A stretch of 64,000 nucleotides of DNA from DASUAL01 sp035763805 (GTDB lineage: Bacteria > Gemmatimonadota > Gemmatimonadetes > Gemmatimonadales > GWC2-71-9). Numbering within the stretch: the stretch's first letter is position 1; each line of letters starts with the position of its first letter. Below the pieces are notes generated by a model. The model had not been told where the DNA came from, ran no database searches, and saw nothing but the letters and a program-made list of their open reading frames with translations. The translations under genes and the position numbers were made by a program. The stretch spans positions 9,218 through 73,217 of the forward strand of contig DASUAL010000133.1 of the NCBI GenBank assembly GCA_035763805.1. The letters run 5' to 3'. This document shows positions 42,362-51,492 of the stretch, piece by piece.

Positions 42362-43621
42362 TTACGGATTGGTTAGCAGTACGCGCATTCCAGCCCGCGG
42401 GGTTTCGACCCCGCCGACCAGCACCAGCTCGCCGCCCGCCAGGCCGGAGCGAATCTCCCGAAAGCCCCCGCTCACCGGGCCCGCCTCCACGGATCGAGTC
42501 TCGAGCCGGCCTTGCCGGATCAGCCAGACCACCGTCCGCCCGTCCTGCTCCCGCACAGCCGCGGCGGGCACCCGGATCCGCGGCGCCGCGACCACCGCGG
42601 GTCGCCCGGAGGCCGTGTCCGGCTCCAAGAAGTCCACCCGCGCGCCCATCTCCGGAAGGATGCGCGGATCGTGGTCCAAGATGCTCACCTTGACCTGCAC
42701 CGTCGCCCGCTGCCGGTCGGCGGTGGGCACGACCTGGCGCACGGTGCCACGGAACGCCGTGTCGGGGTAGGCGTCGAGCGTGATCCGGGCGGTCTGGCCG
42801 CGCCGCACGCGGGCGATGTACGCCTCGTTCACGTCCACCTCGACCTCGAGCGTGGTCAAGTCGGCCATCGTCACGACCGCGCCCCGGGTGAGGCCGCCGC
42901 CGACCGAGGGTGCCACCACCTCCCCCACCTCCGCCTCCTTGCGGAGCACGGTTCCGGTGAACGGGGCGAGCACCAGCGTGTTCTCGAGGCTGGCCTGGGC
43001 GAAGCGGAGCCCCGCCTCCGCCGCTTCAATCCGCGCCTGAGCCGATCGGGCCCGCGCGTCGGCCTGCGCCGCACGGCTCTCAGCCGCGTCGACATCCTGT
43101 GGCGACACGAGCTGGGCGTTACGGGCGCGAATGTCCTGCAGGCGGCGCGCCTCGCGCTGCAGCTGGTCGCGGTCGGCCTCCGCCTCGATGAGCTGGGCGC
43201 GCGCGCTCGCCACGTTGGCCTCGGCCTGCGACACCTGCGCCTGATAGTCGGCGTTCTCGAGGCGTGCGATCACCTCGCCCCGGCGCACGTACGACCCTTC
43301 GCTGACGCCCAGGTAGGCGAGCCGGCCCGCCACCTTGGCCGATACGGAGGCGCGTGTGCGCGCCACGACATACCCGTTGGCCGTGACCGCAGTCGCGCCC
43401 GCCCCGCTCCCTCCGCCACCCGGCCCGGCGTCGAGCGCCGTCGCCACGACCGCCTGGACGGGCACACCTGAGCCCCGTCGCGCCACGACGACCGCCACGC
43501 CGATGATGACGACAGCGGCGACCGCCAGCAGGACATTGCGGCGTAGCGCCCGGCGCAGCGCGGGCGACGGCGCGTCGCGGTCGATGCGCAGCCTCGAGAG
43601 GTCGTGACCAGCCGTGGTCAT
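42362..43621 (-). CDS. Periplasmic adaptor (HlyD/MacA-like membrane fusion protein)
   Basis: A 419-residue protein with an N-terminal TM anchor (NVLLAVAAVVIIGVAVVVA), lipoyl half-motifs (GYVVARTRASVSAKVAGRLA and LVLAPFTGTVLRKEAEVGEV), a long coiled coil rich in Ala, Gln and Glu (ARAQLIEAEADRDQLQREAR), and beta-barrel segments. It is the first gene of the ABC set, 21 nt before the ATPase, and likely bridges the inner-membrane permeases to a TolC-like channel. Start ATG 43621 precedes the membrane anchor; the longer frame is not needed. Confidence 0.9.
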   Translation of the reverse strand: MTTAGHDLSRLRIDRDAPSPALRRALRRNVLLAVAAVVIIGVAVVVARRGSGVPVQAVVATALDAGPGGGGSGAGATAVTANGYVVARTRASVSAKVAGRLAYLGVSEGSYVRRGEVIARLENADYQAQVSQAEANVASARAQLIEAEADRDQLQREARRLQDIRARNAQLVSPQDVDAAESRAAQADARARSAQARIEAAEAGLRFAQASLENTLVLAPFTGTVLRKEAEVGEVVAPSVGGGLTRGAVVTMADLTTLEVEVDVNEAYIARVRRGQTARITLDAYPDTAFRGTVRQVVPTADRQRATVQVKVSILDHDPRILPEMGARVDFLEPDTASGRPAVVAAPRIRVPAAAVREQDGRTVVWLIRQGRLETRSVEAGPVSGGFREIRSGLAGGELVLVGGVETPRAGMRVLLTNP

Positions 43622-43731
43622 GCGCGGGAATGTAAGACCGAGGGCCGTGTTGACACCAGGAATAGAGCGCGGCACCACGGCGACCTGGAGGCGCCCTAGC
43701 GGCCCCGCAGCCGAGGCATCATGGTTCACCC

Positions 43732-44887
43732 GATGCCTGGGCGGCGTACAATCCCTTCCTCGTTGCCCTCTCGGCGCTGATCGCCGTTTGGGCATCCTAT
43801 GATGCCTTGCAGCTGGCCGGCCGCGCGAGCGTGGCCACTGCCCGTGCCTACCCTATTGGGCTGACCGCTGGCTCGCTCGCGATGGGAATGGGGATCTGGA
43901 GCATGCATTTCGTGGCGATGCTCGCCCTGCGACGTCCGGTGTCGGTGAGGTACAGCGTGGCGCTGGTCACGCTGTCCGTCGTCGTGGCCGGCTGCGTCGT
44001 CCGTGGCGTTCGTGCTCGTCACCAGAGAGGCCATGGGCCACCCCTTGTTCTGGGCAGGCTGCGTGGGAATGGGCCTGGCGATCTCCGGAATGCACTACTC
44101 GGTCGCGATCGCCATCGTCGCATCGTTCGCCGCGCTGCGGCCTCGCGACGGTCGTCGCCCTGGGTACGGCCGCCATGCTCGGGATGGCGCAGCTCGGGGT
44201 GATTGTCAGTCGGCGCGAAGAGCAGTCCGGCAGAGCGACGAGCGACTTCAGTTGCCGGTCGATCGAGTCCAACAGTATGCGATCCTCATGCTCGATCCTG
44301 AGGGACGCGTGAGCAGCTGGAACGGCGGCGCGCAGCGGATCAAGGGATACGAAGCGAAGGAAATCGTCGGTCAGCACTTCTCGCGCTTCTATAACCGCTG
44401 AAGATGTCGCCGAGGGCAAACCGCAACGAGCGCTTGAGACGGCCGCGGTGCGAGGCTGGTTCGAAGACGAGGGCTGGCGCATCCGGAAGGGCGGCTCGCG
44501 TTTTTGGGCCACCGTCCTGATTACCACGATTCGCGACTCCACGGGCGCCCTCGTCGGGTTCTCGAAGGTCACGCGCGACATCACCGAGTGCAGACGGCAA
44601 GGGCCACAAGGAGATCGCCGCCGCCTTGTCCGTCAGTCCGAAGACCATCGGTACCTATGATCTCATTCGGTACGCCGTGGAACACGACCTCAAGCCATAG
44701 GTCGATTCCCGACACGCGCAGGGAATCGCGCACACCGGCAGTTCGAGCTTGCGGACAGCGGAAGCGAATCAGCGTGAAAGCCGTCGAGCTCCACCGCAGC
44801 GAGCCGATGAAGCGGCTCGGGATCGCCCACGTGGCCGGCCTCGTGCGCTACGCCGTGCGGGCGGGGCTCGTTTCGCAAGCGAGCTGA
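43732..44887 (+). pseudogene. Decayed MHYT-PAS-LuxR-type sensor/regulator
   Basis: Successive pieces of one protein appear in different frames. AYNPFLVALSALIAVWASYD and GIWSMHFVAMLAL (MHYT repeat 1) are in one frame; GCVGMGLAISGMHYSVAIA (repeat 2) in the next; LATVVALGTAAMLGMAQLG in a third; then a PAS core, YAILMLDPEGRVSSWNGGA to GQHFSRFY, another shift, and WRIRKGGSRFWATVLIT and VGFSKVTRDITE. A LuxR helix-turn-helix follows as GKGHKEIAAALSVSPKTIGT, joined by a deletion to DLIRYAVEHDLKP, and a second HTH tail SVKAVELHRSEPMKRLGI ends at 44887. At least five shifts and one deletion; not expressible as one protein. Confidence 0.85.
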
Positions 44888-44899
44888 GCGGCCGCGCGC

Positions 44900-45406
44900 T
44901 CAACCCCGCAGGCCCGCGAACAGGGCGACGACCGCGATCACGACCCCCAACGCCATCTTGGCCGCTGCCGCCGCCGCCCGGCCGAGCACGGCGCCCCACC
45001 CGGCTCCAACGGCGGCGTCCGCTCGCTGGGCCCGCGAGTACTCGAACACCGCCGCGCCCACGAACGACCCGACGAACCCCCCTAGCACCGACCCGAGGAC
45101 CGGCACGGGGACGCCGACCACGGCACCGACCAGGCCGCCGAGCAGCGCTCCCCAACCGGCCCGGCTCGATCCCCCGTAACGCCGCGCGACGCGGAACCCC
45201 GCCCACGTCTCGACGATCTCGCCGAGCAGCGCCAGCGCCATCACGAGCGCAATGATCCCCGGGGTAACCGATCGGAAGCCCGTGAGCCAGCCATGGGCCA
45301 GGACGCCGAGCGCCATGACCCACAGTCCGGGGAGTCCCAAGGGCACGAGTAGCAGGCCGGCGACCGTGCAGGCGACGAGGATCAGAACGGCCGCGACGTC
45401 ACCCAC
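44900..45406 (-). CDS. DUF456 family membrane protein
   Basis: A 168-residue protein with about five membrane helices and the DUF456 pattern: LLLVPLGLPGLWVMALGVLA, then EIVETWAGFRVARRYGGSSR and GALLGGLVGAVVGVPVPVLG, with Gly-rich packed helices. The GTG at 45406 overlaps the end of the kinase remnant. The family has no established function. It looks intact, unlike its neighbours on both sides. Confidence 0.85.
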   Translation of the reverse strand: MGDVAAVLILVACTVAGLLLVPLGLPGLWVMALGVLAHGWLTGFRSVTPGIIALVMALALLGEIVETWAGFRVARRYGGSSRAGWGALLGGLVGAVVGVPVPVLGSVLGGFVGSFVGAAVFEYSRAQRADAAVGAGWGAVLGRAAAAAAKMALGVVIAVVALFAGLRG

Positions 45407-46023
45407 CGCCGGGAACGTCCTGCGACTCGCCGCCCCGCTGCCGCGGAATCGGCAGCTCCAGGGTAAAGGCACTGCCCGCGCCCACGGCGAGGCCCATCCC
45501 GGAGCCCGAGCCGGGCGGCTTCGTCGTAAACCCTGCTTCGAAGATCCGATCGAGATGCTCGGGCGCGATCCCCACGCCTCGGTCGCGAACCGTCAGACGG
45601 AGCGTGTCGCCGGCTTGGTCGAGCGTGACCTCGACCCTCTCACGGCCTCTCGAAGCATCCACGGCGTTGCGGATGAGATTCGTGACGACCTGATAGAGCG
45701 CACTCGGCTCCCCGTAGAGAAAGGCCGAGTCGACGGCGGTTTCCCATTTGAGGGCCACGCCGCTCTTCCGGGCGAGCGGGCGCTCGAGCGTCAGGGGAGC
45801 CCCACTGCCAGAGGGTGGCTTCAAGATCGAGTTTCGTGGCGTGAGGAGGCGGATTGGGCAGACCGCTCACGAGCGGGGTGACGCCTGTCGTGGCGGACAC
45901 CTCCCACAGCGTGACGACGCGACCCTGCAGCGCGGCGCCCGCCTGCCGTAGCACTTCGCGCTGGTGCTGCTCCCGGGCACTCACCGCCGTTTCCTTTGCT
46001 CCGATTCGACGGCCGCTGAACAT
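45399..46023 (-). pseudogene. Histidine kinase remnant (HATPase_c, frameshifted and internally deleted)
   Basis: The N-terminal piece (VSAREQHQREVLRQAGAALQ to KLDLEATL) is in one frame; after a shift near 45824 the frame continues as ALKWETAVDSAFLYGEPSAL, LYQVVTNLIRNAVDASRGRE (N box), DRGVGIAPEHLDRIFEAGF (G1/F box) and SGSGMGLAVGAGSAFTLELP. The last part jumps from the G2 box straight to the terminal strand, losing about 20 residues, and no phospho-acceptor His (H box) is seen. It therefore cannot act as a kinase. It lies next to receiver pieces, suggesting a former two-component pair. Confidence 0.8.
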
Positions 46024-46054
46024 GCAGGTCCACGTGGAATCCGGCTAGGACCTG

Positions 46055-46240
46055 CTATGCCTCCGCCGCCGCGTCTCCGAGGGGCGCGTCGAGCACCTCG
46101 CGAACCCTCGTGATGAGCTGCCGGCTGGTGAACGGTTTCCCCAGGAACGCCGTGGAAGGCTCGACGATCTCGTTCTGGAACACGGCTTCGGCCGCCAGCG
46201 CGGACGCCCGTGAAGCGGGGCCCGGGCTTCGCGGTGCCAC
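46055..46240 (-). pseudogene. C-terminal fragment of a receiver domain
   Basis: A 61-residue frame whose end reads FQNEIVEPSTAFLGKPFTSR and QLITRVREVLDAP, the C-terminal third of a response-regulator receiver with the conserved Lys-Pro. The phosphoacceptor half is missing. It sits between the intact receiver (46241-46645) and the kinase remnant, so it is probably the tail of a hybrid kinase or a second receiver. Confidence 0.7.
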
Positions 46241-46645
46241 TCAGCGAGCGACGGCTTTGCGTTCCCGCACCAGCAACGCAGCGTCGAGCCAGGCCGCGAG
46301 CTGCTCGACGCGGAAGGGTTTGCGGAAGACGGTGCAGCGCTGGAGCTCGAGCCAGGGCCGGACGTCGGGCGCGTCGGCATCCCCCGTCATCACGGCAATC
46401 CGCCCCTCGAGCTGCGGCCAGCGGTGCACGATGGCGAGGTATAGGGCGAGTCCCGACATCGTCGGCAGGCGCACATCCAGCAGCACCGCGTCCACGGGCC
46501 CGCCGGCGAGGAGCGCATAGGCCGTGTCCGCCTCCGCGGCGGTGAGGACGCGACACCCCATGGCGACAAGGGCGCTCTGGAGCGCGCCTCGGAGCGTGAA
46601 GTCGTCATCCACGATCAGCACGGTGCTGCGCGGTGTGGCCTTCAT
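46241..46645 (-). CDS. Single-domain response regulator
   Basis: A 134-residue receiver with every key residue: acidic pair Asp13/Asp14 (LIVDDDFTL), phosphoacceptor Asp57 (AVLLDVRLPTMSG), Thr87 (AVMTGDA) and Lys109 (FRKPF). There is no output domain, so it would work as a CheY-like messenger or in a phosphorelay. Its kinase partner next door is broken, so any input must come from elsewhere. Confidence 0.9.
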   Translation of the reverse strand: MKATPRSTVLIVDDDFTLRGALQSALVAMGCRVLTAAEADTAYALLAGGPVDAVLLDVRLPTMSGLALYLAIVHRWPQLEGRIAVMTGDADAPDVRPWLELQRCTVFRKPFRVEQLAAWLDAALLVRERKAVAR

Positions 46646-46852
46646 ACTTCTGACGATGGCGGCGGCTGGGCCAAAAGGACGTGAGGCAGGTCACACAGCA
46701 TCGCGGGCCGTGCACACAACCGCTCGCAAGGGCTCGCGCAAATGCCACGGAGGAAACGGGTTTCGCACGCCGGCCCCGCGGCCGGAACGACCTGGTCCCG
46801 AGCGGCCGGGACCGCGAAATTGCGTTGTCTCCTCGCTTCGGAGGCCAGCCGT

Positions 46853-47905
46853 ATGGACCTGAAACGATTGAGCGGGTTGGTCGCCTGCGTCGGGGGACTC
46901 GGCGTGGCCGCGCCCGCGCCCGGACAGCAGCCCCCGGCCACGCTGACGGAATTCCTGCAACGTCGCATCGGCCTCGACTCGGCGCAGCTCGCCGCGGTGG
47001 CCCGAGGCCGGGCCGTGGCGAAGGTCCTCGACACCCAGGACAAGCGAGACGTCGCGGTGTTCGCGATCATCACCGCCCGCGTGCCGCGCGACGTCTACGT
47101 CCGACGTGTGCAGGACTTCCCGACCTCGCTGCGCACGCCCACCCGCACCCAGTTCGGCATCTTCAGCGACCCGGCGACCGCGGCCGACCTCGCGGCCTTG
47201 ACCGTCGACAGCCGCGATATCGCGGATCTGAAGGACTGCCGGCCCGGGAACTGTAAGGTCAAGCTGCCGGCGACCGAGATGCGACGGATCCGAGAGGAGA
47301 TCGATTGGAAGGCGGGCGACGTGCAGGCGCAGGTGGACGCCTATGCGCGGCGGCGCCTGCTGGAGTACGTCACCGACTACCGCGCGCGCGGGGACACGGC
47401 GATGGTAGTGTACGACGACCGCGGCAACGTCCGCGCGAGCGATGCCTTCGCCGCACTGCTGGGGCAGTCACCATACGTGTACGAGTACGCCCCCTCCTTC
47501 CATAAGTACCTCGCGACGTATCCGCACGGGAAGCTCGACGGCCTCACCGAGGTGCTGTTCTGGTCGGACGAGGCGCTGCCCCGCCTGAAGCCGATTCTCA
47601 GCATCACTCACCTGGCGGTGTACGCGCCGCCTGAGCTGCCCGGGGCGACCCTCGTGGCGGCCAAGCAGATCTACGCGGATCACTACTTCGAGGCCGCCTT
47701 CGAGCTCTTGACCGTCATCGACCGGCCCACCTCGGCAGGAGAGGCGGGGATTTATCTGGTGCTGCTGCGGCGGTTTCGCTTCGACGACCTCCCGAGCGGC
47801 GGGCTCATCAACATCCGGGGCAAGGTCGTCGGAAAGCTGCGCGATCAGGCGCGCGCCGACCTGGAGCGAGCGACACAGGATCCGGCAGCCCCGGTCCCTG
47901 ACTAG
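46853..47905 (+). CDS. Conserved secreted protein of unknown function
   Basis: A 350-residue protein with N-terminal signal (MDLKRLSGLVACVGGLGVAA). The mature part contains the repeated-looking blocks RGRAVAKVLDTQDKRDVAVF, FGIFSDPATAADLAALTVD, DLKDCRPGNCKVKLPATEM, EYAPSFHKYLATYPHGKLDG and ILSITHLAVYAPPELPGATL, which I recognise as a conserved family of unknown function in soil bacteria. The CRPGNC pair could form a disulfide. No catalytic motif is recognised. The ATG at 46853 has GGAGG nine nt upstream. It overlaps the convergent UPF0182 gene by 4 nt. Confidence 0.75.
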   Translation: MDLKRLSGLVACVGGLGVAAPAPGQQPPATLTEFLQRRIGLDSAQLAAVARGRAVAKVLDTQDKRDVAVFAIITARVPRDVYVRRVQDFPTSLRTPTRTQFGIFSDPATAADLAALTVDSRDIADLKDCRPGNCKVKLPATEMRRIREEIDWKAGDVQAQVDAYARRRLLEYVTDYRARGDTAMVVYDDRGNVRASDAFAALLGQSPYVYEYAPSFHKYLATYPHGKLDGLTEVLFWSDEALPRLKPILSITHLAVYAPPELPGATLVAAKQIYADHYFEAAFELLTVIDRPTSAGEAGIYLVLLRRFRFDDLPSGGLINIRGKVVGKLRDQARADLERATQDPAAPVPD

Positions 47906-50652
47906 GGCTGCCCGCCTCCGAGCGTTGCCTGCAGCTGGCGCAACGCGTCCCCCAACCGGGACAGCTCCTCGCCGTACCGTGCCCAGTCGCCGGCGCGCTG
48001 CGCCTCCACGGCGCGCCGATACGACTCGGCCGCTTGGCGGGCGAGTTCGGCGGCGCGGCCGTCGCCGGGACGCCCGGCGCTGGGCGCGGCTGCCACCGCC
48101 GGCGGCCCGGCCACGCCGCCGAACAGCCGCGCCAGGCCAGCCTCGAGCGTTTCTTCCATCACGACCCGGTTCTGGTGGGCGACGACCACGCGCTTGAGCT
48201 CGGGGATGCGCCCGCCCTCGGCTCGCAGGTACAGCGGCTGCACGTAGATCAGTGACTCCTCGATCGGGATGACCAACAGGTTGCCCCGGATCACCTCGGA
48301 CCCGCGCTGGTCCCACAGCGAGACCTGGCGGGCGATCTCGGTGTCCTGGTTGATTCGGTTGACGATCTGGGCCGGTCCGAAGACCAGGCTCTGCTTGGGG
48401 AAGCGGTACACGATGAGCTGGCCGTAGTGCTCCCCGTCGTTACGGGCCACCATCCACGAGGCGAGGTTGTCCTTGCCGCGGGGCGTGAACGGTACCATGA
48501 AGATGAACTCCCCCTGCCGCTCCTCGGGCAGCCGCATCACCATGTGGCGCAGGAAGGGATCCTTCGCCTCGCCCGTCCGCGACAACACCGGCTTTTGCCA
48601 TTGGTCTTCGCGGTGGTAGAAGATCTCCGGTTCGGCCATGTGGTAGGTCGCGTACATGTCGGTCTGCACGCGGAACAGGTCCTCGGGATAGCGTAGATGC
48701 ACGCGCAGATCCGCCGGCATCGCGTCGAGCGGTTGGAAGATCCCGGGGAACACCTTCGCCAGGGTGCGCACCAGCGGGTCGGCCGGGTCGGCGAGGTACG
48801 CCGTGACGGTGCCGTTGTACGCGTCGATCACCACTTTCACGCTGTTGCGCAGGTAGTTCACGCCGTTGGGGAGGGGCTGCGCGTACGGGTAGCGAGTCGT
48901 CGCGGTGTAGGCGTCGAGGATCCAGTGGAGCCGTCCCGAATCATCCAAGACCATGTACGGGTCGCCGTCGAACAACAGGAACGGGAGCGCCGTGCGCGCC
49001 CGTTGCCGGATGTTGCGGATGTACATCGCGCGGCTGTCGTTGGTGATGTCGCTCGACAGCAGGACCTTGAGAGACCGGAAATACGTCGCGAGCACCAGGC
49101 GACGCAGCCACGAAGCGACCCGGACGCCCCCCGTTCCCTGGTACGTGGTGAAGATGTTTTCGTCCCCCGACGGATAGTCGAACTCCCGCTGCCGGGTCCG
49201 AGCGAACACCCACGGATCGGTCAGCTCGCCGAAGTAGATCTCCGGCCGCGTCACGCGCAGCGAGACACTGGACACGGGTGGCACGTCCTTGATGAACAGG
49301 ACCGGCAGTCCTTCCTCGGTCACCTGGTTCACGGGCCCGAGCGTGAGTCCCATTCCGTGCGTGAAGGTGAGCCGCTCGTTGATGAAGGTCCGCGTCGGCA
49401 GCGAGGCCGCGTTCAGCTCGCGCGGCGAGAGCATCACCTGGCGGTACCGGCCGTCGATCCAGTAGCGGTCGTCGTCCACCGAGACGAAGTCGTAGTAGGT
49501 GCGGATCTCCTGCAGCTGCCCGAACGTCTGGAGCAGCGGGTCGCGATCCCACAGACGGACGTTGTCGATGGTAGGCCGATTGGCTCGGATGTCCCGCTCG
49601 GTGAGCCGGGCCTCGCCGGTGAGATCGCGCGTCACGACGCCGTCCAGCCCCCAGGCGCGCCGCGTCGCCGCGATATGGTGGGCGAGCTGGGGCGTTTCCT
49701 TCACCAACTCGTTGGGCGCCACGACCAGCCTCTGAATGATCGCCGGGTACAGGACGATGCCCAGGAGCGACACGCCGAAGTACAGCCCGGCCGCGAGCAG
49801 CGTGTTGCGGGCCAGACGGTGGTTGCGGGCTCCCCACAGAACCATTGCTCCAGCAGCCACTGCGGCGAGCCCTACGACCCGCAGGCCGGCGAGCTTGGCG
49901 TGCAGATCAGCGAAGCTCGCTCCCACCAGGGGCCCGGTGGTCGAGTACAACAAGCCCGGGAGCCGGACGAAGTACACTCGCAGCGCCTCCCACAGGAACA
50001 GCAGGGCGATCAGCACGGCGAGGTGCAGCCGGGCCGACGGCTCCACCGTGACGTGACGCTGGAACACGACGACGTCCCGGCGCAGCACGTACAGCACCAC
50101 GGTCGCCAGCAGTGCGAACATCGTGAGGGTGGTGCCGACCCCGATCGCGCCCGCGACGACCGGCATCGTGAACACGTAATAGCCCAGATCGCGGCCGAAC
50201 ACGGGATCGCTCGCGTCGAACGGGGTCCGGTGCAGGAACTGGAGCACGCTCAGCCAGCCACCCCAGGCCCCGATGGCGAACAGCAGCGCCAGTCCGAGCG
50301 CCGCCGGGAGCGCGAGGCGGCGCAGCAACCGAGGCACATCGACCGCCGAGGCCCCGGCGTTGAACGTGAGTACCAGCGGGTTCGGGACGAGTCCGCGCTG
50401 GGCGAGCCGCAGGTTGGCGTAGAGAAACGCGAAGGCGACGGCGCCGACCACGCCGCCCAGCAGCAGTCGGGCCCCGAGCCGGGTCGTGAATACGCGCTCG
50501 TAGCCCAGGGCTCCGAACCACAGCCACTCGGCCGCGAGCTGCACCAGAGTGGGCGCGACCAGGAAGACCACCACCACGAGCACCAGCACGACGGCGTTGA
50601 ACCGACGCGCTCGCCGAGGCGGGAGCCGGCGCATCTGTGGCGGAGCGGTCAT
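47902..50652 (-). CDS. UPF0182 family membrane protein
   Basis: A 916-residue protein with about seven N-terminal membrane helices (VVLVLVVVVFLVAPTLVQLA onward to about 320) and a large extracytoplasmic part. The family blocks are present: AEWLWFGALGYERVFTTRLG, NRPTIDNVRLWDRDPLLQTF, YYDFVSVDDDRYWIDGRYRQ, FINERLTFTHGMGLTLGPVN and DIRVHLRYPEDLFRVQTD as DLRVHLRYPEDLF. UPF0182 proteins are widespread in bacteria and archaea but have no known function. Length is normal for the family. Confidence 0.93.
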   Translation of the reverse strand: MTAPPQMRRLPPRRARRFNAVVLVLVVVVFLVAPTLVQLAAEWLWFGALGYERVFTTRLGARLLLGGVVGAVAFAFLYANLRLAQRGLVPNPLVLTFNAGASAVDVPRLLRRLALPAALGLALLFAIGAWGGWLSVLQFLHRTPFDASDPVFGRDLGYYVFTMPVVAGAIGVGTTLTMFALLATVVLYVLRRDVVVFQRHVTVEPSARLHLAVLIALLFLWEALRVYFVRLPGLLYSTTGPLVGASFADLHAKLAGLRVVGLAAVAAGAMVLWGARNHRLARNTLLAAGLYFGVSLLGIVLYPAIIQRLVVAPNELVKETPQLAHHIAATRRAWGLDGVVTRDLTGEARLTERDIRANRPTIDNVRLWDRDPLLQTFGQLQEIRTYYDFVSVDDDRYWIDGRYRQVMLSPRELNAASLPTRTFINERLTFTHGMGLTLGPVNQVTEEGLPVLFIKDVPPVSSVSLRVTRPEIYFGELTDPWVFARTRQREFDYPSGDENIFTTYQGTGGVRVASWLRRLVLATYFRSLKVLLSSDITNDSRAMYIRNIRQRARTALPFLLFDGDPYMVLDDSGRLHWILDAYTATTRYPYAQPLPNGVNYLRNSVKVVIDAYNGTVTAYLADPADPLVRTLAKVFPGIFQPLDAMPADLRVHLRYPEDLFRVQTDMYATYHMAEPEIFYHREDQWQKPVLSRTGEAKDPFLRHMVMRLPEERQGEFIFMVPFTPRGKDNLASWMVARNDGEHYGQLIVYRFPKQSLVFGPAQIVNRINQDTEIARQVSLWDQRGSEVIRGNLLVIPIEESLIYVQPLYLRAEGGRIPELKRVVVAHQNRVVMEETLEAGLARLFGGVAGPPAVAAAPSAGRPGDGRAAELARQAAESYRRAVEAQRAGDWARYGEELSRLGDALRQLQATLGGGQP

Positions 50653-50729
50653 CGAGGTAAACTAGCGCACGCGGTCATGGCCGCTACCCGATAGCACCGA
50701 CCCCTTCCGGGGGGGCCACCGTTGTCCCC

Positions 50730-50771
50730 TTGACAATCACATAACGCAGTTATATTACTTAACACGGTTAT
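50730..50771 (+). promoter_or_regulatory. tetR promoter with two TAAC-N3-GTTA operators
   Basis: TTGACA (50730-50735) and TATATT (50751-50756) form a promoter. Operator 1 is ATAAC-GCA-GTTAT (50741-50753), between -35 and -10. Operator 2 is TTAAC-ACG-GTTAT (50759-50771), covering the expected start site and the first two bases of the ATG at 50770. Centres are 18 bp apart. Transcription should begin near 50763, giving a nearly leaderless mRNA, and no ribosome site is visible. TetR binding here would block its own transcription. Confidence 0.75.
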
Positions 50772-51414
50772 GAACGCCAGATCTACTGCCAGCCTGGAGC
50801 GCCGCGAGCGCGAGCGCGCTGAAACCCGCCGCAAAATCCTCGAGGCGGCGAGGCGGACGTTCGTGCAGCAGGGCTACGAACGTACGACCATGCGCGCCAT
50901 CGCCGCCAAGATCGGCTACACGCCCACGGCCATCTACCATCACTTCAAGGACAAGGACGCGCTGGTCGCCGAGCTGTCCGCGCTCGATTTCCGCGCGCTC
51001 TCACAGGCGCTGCGGCAGACTGGTTCCGTAGCCGATCCCGTGGAGCGCCTCGAGAAGATCGGGCAAGCGTACGTCGAGTTCGCCTTGACGCACCCGATGC
51101 CGTACCAATTCTTGTTCATGACACGCCGTCCAACGGACGCCGGGCAGGAGGCCATGCCCGGCGACCCTGGCGAGGATGCCTACGGCTTCCTGCGCCAGAC
51201 GTGCGCCGACGTGATCGCGACCGGGCGGCTGCGGCCCGAGTTCACCGACGCCGATGAGCTCGCACAGATGGCGTGGGGCTCGCTGCACGGGCTGGTCGCG
51301 CTGCAGATCGCCAAGGGCAATCACCCAGCTTTCCGTTGGCGCGATGTGCGGCAGACGGCGGCGAAGATCCGGGATGTGACGATTCGGGGCACCCTGCGGG
51401 AACCCACACGGTGA
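50770..51414 (+). CDS. TetR/AcrR family transcriptional regulator
   Basis: A 214-residue regulator with the TetR N-terminal HTH (ILEAARRTFVQQGYERTTMR, then AIAAKIGYTPTAIYHHFKDK) and a helical ligand-binding C-terminal region that resembles the WHG/TetR_C-13-like group. It precedes a set of six same-direction genes ending in an RND pump, a classical place for an efflux repressor. The same palindrome lies at its own promoter and before the next gene. It starts at an ATG with essentially no leader. Confidence 0.93.
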   Translation: MNARSTASLERRERERAETRRKILEAARRTFVQQGYERTTMRAIAAKIGYTPTAIYHHFKDKDALVAELSALDFRALSQALRQTGSVADPVERLEKIGQAYVEFALTHPMPYQFLFMTRRPTDAGQEAMPGDPGEDAYGFLRQTCADVIATGRLRPEFTDADELAQMAWGSLHGLVALQIAKGNHPAFRWRDVRQTAAKIRDVTIRGTLREPTR

Positions 51415-51432
51415 GTTTTTTTGTTCATGTAG

Positions 51433-51463
51433 TTAACAGCGTTATGCTAGATGACAGTGTTAA
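51433..51463 (+). promoter_or_regulatory. Second TetR operator pair and promoter of the efflux-linked genes
   Basis: TTAAC-AGC-GTTAT (51433-51445) and ATGAC-AGT-GTTAA (51451-51463, one mismatch from the consensus half-site) repeat the palindrome of the tetR promoter with the same 18-bp centre spacing. TTGTTC (51421-51426) and TATGCT (51443-51448) with a 16-bp spacer could be the promoter, covered by the first operator. This would put the downstream genes under TetR control. Confidence 0.7.
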
Positions 51464-51492
51464 AACACCCATGCGAAAGGAGCGGTACAGCG

